NCBI GenBank assembly: GCA_963797535.1
Contig: CAWCPQ010000001.1
Location: forward strand, 1,302,001-1,366,000
Origin: JAWWOL01 sp963797535
GTDB taxonomy: Bacteria > Actinomycetota > Actinomycetes > JAWWOL01
Direction: 5' to 3'
Length of the DNA stretch: 64,000 bases
Shown: positions 60,400 to 64,000 of the stretch, one piece after another
Numbering within the stretch: the stretch's first letter is position 1
Layout of the letters: the number at the start of each line of letters is the position of its first letter
The notes under the pieces: generated by a model
What the model was told of the DNA's origin: nothing
Databases searched by the model: none
The model's input: only the letters and a program-made list of their open reading frames with translations
Translations under genes and position numbers: made by a program

Positions 60400-60792
60400 T
60401 CAGGGGCCGGGGACGACCAGGGTCTGACCGGAGCGGATGGTCCCGTCGGAGTGGTTCATCGCGAGCAGCCGGTCGACCGCCTGGCGGCCGTCGACGCCCG
60501 GCATGGCCGCCTTGGCGATCGACCAGGCGGTGTCGCCGGGCGCGACCACGATCGTGTGGGTGGCCGGCTTGGCCGGTCCGGAAGCAGCGCTGCTGAGCAC
60601 CCGTCCGACCGAGAAGGTGACAAACAACGCGACGATGGCCAGCGCAAGCACCGTGACCCGGCCGCGCCGGGTCAGGCGCAGGGCGGCAGCCGGAGCAGGG
60701 ACCGGCCGAGCCGGACGAACAGCGCGTCGCTGCACCGGCGCCGCGAACGAGAGCTCGTCGCGGGTGAGGGTGAGGGTCGAGGTGCTGGTCAT
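60400..60792 (-). CDS. LysM-domain membrane protein, SOS-linked (YneA/DivS-like position)
   Basis: 130-aa protein. A basic Pro/Ala-rich N-terminus leads to one membrane segment (RVTVLALAIVALFVTFSVGR). The outer part is a single LysM domain (HTIVVAPGDTAWSIAKAAMP, IRSGQTLVVPG). The gene is divergent from lexA, shares its LexA boxes and matches by position and layout the SOS-induced division suppressors of actinobacteria and Bacillus (Rv2719c, DivS, YneA). That role is inferred from context. Confidence 0.8.
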   Translation of the reverse strand: MTSTSTLTLTRDELSFAAPVQRRAVRPARPVPAPAAALRLTRRGRVTVLALAIVALFVTFSVGRVLSSAASGPAKPATHTIVVAPGDTAWSIAKAAMPGVDGRQAVDRLLAMNHSDGTIRSGQTLVVPGP

Positions 60793-60822
60793 GGTGGCCT
60801 CCGCCGGGTCGGTCCCTTTACG

Positions 60823-60838
60823 TCGAACGAGTGTTCGA
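60823..60838. promoter_or_regulatory. SOS box 1
   Basis: TCGAACGAGTGTTCGA is a perfect match to the actinobacterial/Bacillus-type LexA box (TCGAACnnnnGTTCGA). It is 31 bases upstream of the LysM gene start. Confidence 0.92.
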
Positions 60839-60854
60839 TCGAACGTCTGTACGA
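60839..60854. promoter_or_regulatory. SOS box 2 (one mismatch)
   Basis: TCGAACGTCTGTACGA abuts the first box directly and deviates from the consensus at one base of the second half-site (GTACGA). Cooperative LexA binding is possible. Confidence 0.65.
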
Positions 60855-60890
60855 GTTGTACCTCGAACCTCCGACAAAATCACGACACGT

Positions 60891-60906
60891 TCGAACAGAT
60901 GTTTGA
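60891..60906. promoter_or_regulatory. SOS box 3, lexA-proximal
   Basis: TCGAACAGATGTTTGA has one mismatch to the consensus and lies 104 bases upstream of the lexA start codon, suitable for autoregulation. Confidence 0.8.
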
Positions 60907-61009
60907 ACGTGTCGCCGTTCCGGGCTAGGTTCGCAGACACCGCAACGACGCTGCGGGCGAGCGCACCGCCTTGACCGCACAGCACCGACTTCGACGCAGG
61001 AGGCCCTCC

Positions 61010-61753
61010 GTGGCGACCGAGACCGACCCGAAGACCGCCGCAGAGCAGGTGGACGACCTGCCCGCTGGTGACGTGCGACGGTTCCCGGACGTCGACCCCG
61101 ACGGCGGCGGCCTGACGCCCCGCCAGCGCAAGGTGCTGGAGGTCATCCGTGACTCGGTCGAGCGCCGGGGCTACCCGCCGAGCATGCGGGAGATCGGCGA
61201 GCTGGTCGGCCTGACCAGCACCTCCAGCGTCGCCCACCAGCTCACGACGCTGCAGCGCAAGGGCTACCTGCGTCGCGACGCCAATCGGCCTCGTGCGGTC
61301 GAGGTACGCGACGCCGACGAAGCCCCCGCGTCAGCCCCGGACGCCGATGACGAGCTGGCCCGGCGCGAGGCCCTGCCGACGGCGGCCTACGTCCCCGTCG
61401 TGGGTCGCATCGCGGCGGGCGGCCCGATCCTGGCCGAGCAGGCGGTCGAGGAGGTCTTCCCGCTCCCCCGCCAGCTGGTCGGCGAAGGCACGTTGTTCCT
61501 GCTCAAGGTGGTCGGCGACTCCATGGTCGACGCGGCCATCGCCGACGGCGACTGGGTCGTGGTCCGCCAGCAGCCGGTGGCCGACAACGGCGACATCGTG
61601 GCCGCGATGATCGACGGCGAGGCGACGGTCAAGACCTACCGCAAGCGTGACGGCCACGTCCTGCTGATGCCGCACAACCCGGCCTACCAGCCGATCCCCG
61701 GCGACGAAGCCACCATCCTGGGCCGAGTGACCGCGGTCCTGCGCAAGCTCTGA
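61010..61753 (+). CDS. lexA: SOS repressor LexA
   Basis: 247-aa repressor-protease. The N-terminal winged helix has LTPRQRKVLEVIRDSVERRG and YPPSMREIGELVGLTSTSSV. The Ala-Gly cleavage site is at about 136-137 in VGRIAAGGPI; catalytic Ser171 is in VGDSMVDAAI and Lys208 in ATVKTYRKRD. GTG 61010 is chosen because GGAGG at 60999-61003 stands six bases upstream; the TTG at 60971 would add 13 residues. It is divergent from the LysM gene and converges on the GGDEF-EAL gene two bases after its stop. Confidence 0.95.
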   Translation: MATETDPKTAAEQVDDLPAGDVRRFPDVDPDGGGLTPRQRKVLEVIRDSVERRGYPPSMREIGELVGLTSTSSVAHQLTTLQRKGYLRRDANRPRAVEVRDADEAPASAPDADDELARREALPTAAYVPVVGRIAAGGPILAEQAVEEVFPLPRQLVGEGTLFLLKVVGDSMVDAAIADGDWVVVRQQPVADNGDIVAAMIDGEATVKTYRKRDGHVLLMPHNPAYQPIPGDEATILGRVTAVLRKL

Positions 61754-61754
61754 C

Positions 61755-64000
61755 CTACCGGTCCGTCGGCTGGACCGACCGCTCGCTCAGCGGCTCCGGC
61801 AGCGGGGTCGGCGGCGGGGCCACCGGTGGTGCGCCCACGCCCGGCTGCCGGGTCGCAACGCGGCACGACAGCAGCTCGTCGACGCCGGCCGGCGGCAGGG
61901 CACGGGCGAACAGGTAGCCCTGCCCGTAGTCGCAGCCCATCGCGCGCAGGGCTGCGTACTGCGCCTGGGTCTCGATCCCCTCGGCCACCGTCGACAGGTG
62001 CATCGACTGGCCCAGGTGCAAGATGGTTCGGGCGAGCTCACCCTGCTCCGAGCCCTCGACCGCGACCGCCTCGACGAAGGACCGGTCGATCTTGAGGATG
62101 TCCACCGGGAACCGGGCCAGGTAGGACAGCGACGAGTAGCCCGTACCGAAGTCATCGATCGCCAGCCGGATGCCGAGCGTCTTGAGCTGGTTCAGCAGCC
62201 CCAGGATCTCCTCGGTCCGCTCCACCAGGATGCTCTCGGTCAGCTCGAGCACAAGCGCTCCGGCCGGCAGCCCGGAGTCGGCCAGAGCCGTCCGTACCGT
62301 GTCGACCAAGGCCGGCGAGACCTGCTTGGCGGAGATGTTGACCGCGATGTGGAAGTGCTGGCCGGCGGGGGCGTAGACCTGCCACCGGGCGGCCACCAGG
62401 CACGCCTCGCGCAGGACGTACTCGCCGATCGCAGCGATCAACCCGCTCTCCTCGGCGAGGCGGATGAAGCCGTCCGGCCCGATCAGCCCGCGGGTCGGGT
62501 GGTGCCAGCGCAGCAACGCCTCGGCGCCGACCACCAGACCGCGGGCGAGCTCGACCGTCGGCTGGTAGTAGACCGCGAGCTGACGACGACTCAGTGCGAG
62601 CTTGAGGTCGTTCTCCAGCTCCAGCTTCTCGACGAGGGCGTCGCGCATGCCGGACTCGAACCGGACCCAGCCGCCCTCGCGACGTGCCTTCGCGCGGTAC
62701 ATCGCCACATCGGCGTTGCGCAGCAGCACGTCGTCGGTCTCCTGCCCGGTGCTGTTCAGCGCAATGCCGACGCTGACCCCGATCGAGAGCTCACGCCCAT
62801 CGAGCAGGAACGACCTGGCCCAACGTGGAGACGACCCGCTCAGCGACCCAGACCGCGGCCCGAGCGCAGTCGGGATCCTCGACCAGTACGGCAAACTCGT
62901 CGCCACCGAGGCGAGCAACGGTGTCCGACGGGCGGATGCAGTGCTTGAGCCGCTCGGCCACCAGACCGAGCAGCACGTCCCCGACAGCGTGTCCCTGGGT
63001 GTCGTTGACGCCCTTGAACCCGTCGAGGTCGAGAAAGAGCACCGCGACGCCACCGGGCTCGCGGGTGTTGCGCAGCGCGTGACCGACCCGGTCCTGGAAC
63101 AGGGCCCGGTTGGCCAGCCCGGTCAGCGTGTCATGGAAGGCCTGGTGGGTCAGCGCGTCCTCGAGCCGCTTGCGCTCGGAGATGTCACGGGTGTTGAGCA
63201 CCAGCCCGTGGATGTCGCGGTCGTCGAGCAGCGAGGTGATCGTGGTCTCGGTGTCGCACCATCTGCCCTCGCGGTGCCACAGGGCAAACTCCATGGTGTA
63301 CGTCGCCCTGGGTGTCGCCTTGGCGGCCACGATCAGCTCCTCGAGCCGGCGGGCATCGGTAGGCCGCATCAGATAGCTGACCTGGGTGCCGACCAGCAGC
63401 GCCGGGTCGTGCCCGAACACCCGGGTCATGGCTGGCGACTGGTAGTGCACCACCCCGTCGACGTCGATCACGGTCAGGACGTCGGAGGAGTTCTGTACGA
63501 GGGACCGGAACCACTGCTCGCGGGTCACCAGCCCGAGCGTGCGCTCCTCGACCTTGGCCTCCAGGGTGCGGCTCATCGCGATGTAGTCCAGGCGAGCGAA
63601 GGCGTACCGAACCAGCAGGGCGGCCATCATGCCCAGACCCGCAACGACGGATACCGGCTGCACCGTACGCCCTTGTACTGCGAGGTAACCGGCCTGCGCG
63701 ATCACGAGCGCCGGCGGCACGAGCAGGGACAGCGCCGCCAGCAGCTCCCGACGGCGGGAGGGCCTCGAGGTGACTGCGCTGGCGGAGCCGACCAGGGCGG
63801 CTCCGGCGATGCCGAGCAGCGCGACGAGGCTGCCGAGCTCGCGCCAGGGCACGACGACGGGATGTCCGTGACCCCGGAGGACCGGATTCAGCGTGTGCGC
63901 CAGGAACGCAATGTCGCCGACGCCGACGGCCACGGCGCCAGCGGCGAGGGCGAGCACGCACTCCAGCGGCGGCCCTCCGGTCGCCCGCAGCTGACCAATG
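61755..64000 (-). pseudogene. Membrane PAS-GGDEF-EAL protein, frameshifted and cut by the window end
   Basis: Dual cyclic-di-GMP protein. From the window end leftwards: several hydrophobic segments (GSLVALLGIAGAALVGSA, LLAALSLLVPPALVIAQAGY), a PAS domain (LVQNSSDVLTVIDVDGVVHY), GGDEF (DTLTGLANRALFQDRV, VARLGGDEFAVLVED), then EAL (VVGAEALLRWHHPTRGLIGP, AIDDFGTGYSSLSYL). A surplus base in GGCC at 62817-62820 separates the GGDEF core from its last helix and the EAL domain. Both signature sites are intact, so synthesis and hydrolysis are possible if corrected. The frame is open at 64000; the true start is outside. Confidence 0.85.

Noticed and set aside
1..64000. CRISPR arrays, insertion sequences, integrases, prophage or rRNA genes
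   Set aside because: No spaced direct repeats, transposase/integrase motifs, terminal inverted repeats with duplications, or rRNA sequence were seen on either strand.

Overview
The window is high-GC, gene-dense actinobacterial DNA. This follows from the base composition, the many GTG starts, a DasR-type regulator with its operators, a mycothiol-type isomerase, several LuxR/LAL and BTAD regulators, and the conserved block lexA - lysM gene - nrdR - nrdJ. I cannot name a genus. I see no phage, insertion sequence, CRISPR array or rRNA.

Layout. 1-10.7 kb: an amino-sugar (chitin and peptidoglycan recycling) locus. A six-gene minus-strand operon, dasA-dasB-dasC-nagZ-nagK-SIS deaminase, possibly plus an oxidoreductase, uses four-base overlaps along most of its length. 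It is flanked by dasR and by divergent murQ and nagA. Four 16-bp operators of the DasR (dre) type lie at the two control regions. 10.7-18.3 kb: a LysE/LysG exporter-regulator pair, a proline-tailed membrane protein, a ROK kinase with a phosphatase, an ABC ATPase and a RecQ helicase fused to a phosphoribosyltransferase-like domain. 18.3-31.3 kb: isochorismatase-fold hydrolase, LAL regulator, M15 peptidase, hemerythrin, moaA, TspO, an odd zinc-knuckle SDR protein, a secreted beta-helix protein, a molybdenum oxidoreductase with its flavin reductase, and an SPFH/ribbon-helix-helix operon behind a perfect 25-bp palindrome. 31.3-42.3 kb: LacI/MFS pair, stress-type small genes, two tRNA-Arg genes three bases apart, a MalT-like LuxR regulator and the small membrane genes it probably controls. 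42.3-56.6 kb: a transmembrane regulator built from BTAD, a beta-propeller and a peptide-binding protein domain; cupin, flippase-like protein, HD-LuxR regulator with DUF4242/DsrE genes, flavoprotein, diacylglycerol kinase, two PAP2 phosphatases and gene debris. 56.6-64 kb: nrdJ, nrdR, a LysM gene, lexA with three SOS boxes, and a GGDEF/EAL protein cut by the window end.

Quality caution. Seven otherwise well-preserved genes (LAL regulator, moaA, the molybdenum oxidoreductase, an FAD oxidoreductase, a nucleotidyltransferase, nrdJ, GGDEF-EAL) are each broken by a single-base indel. Because nrdJ is among them, residual sequencing error is the most likely cause for most. True decay is clearer at 54.3-54.7 kb, where fragments of a response regulator and a methyltransferase abut, and at 36.9-37.1 kb (TMEM175 fragment). 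Gene names were assigned by reading protein motifs only; no database search was possible.
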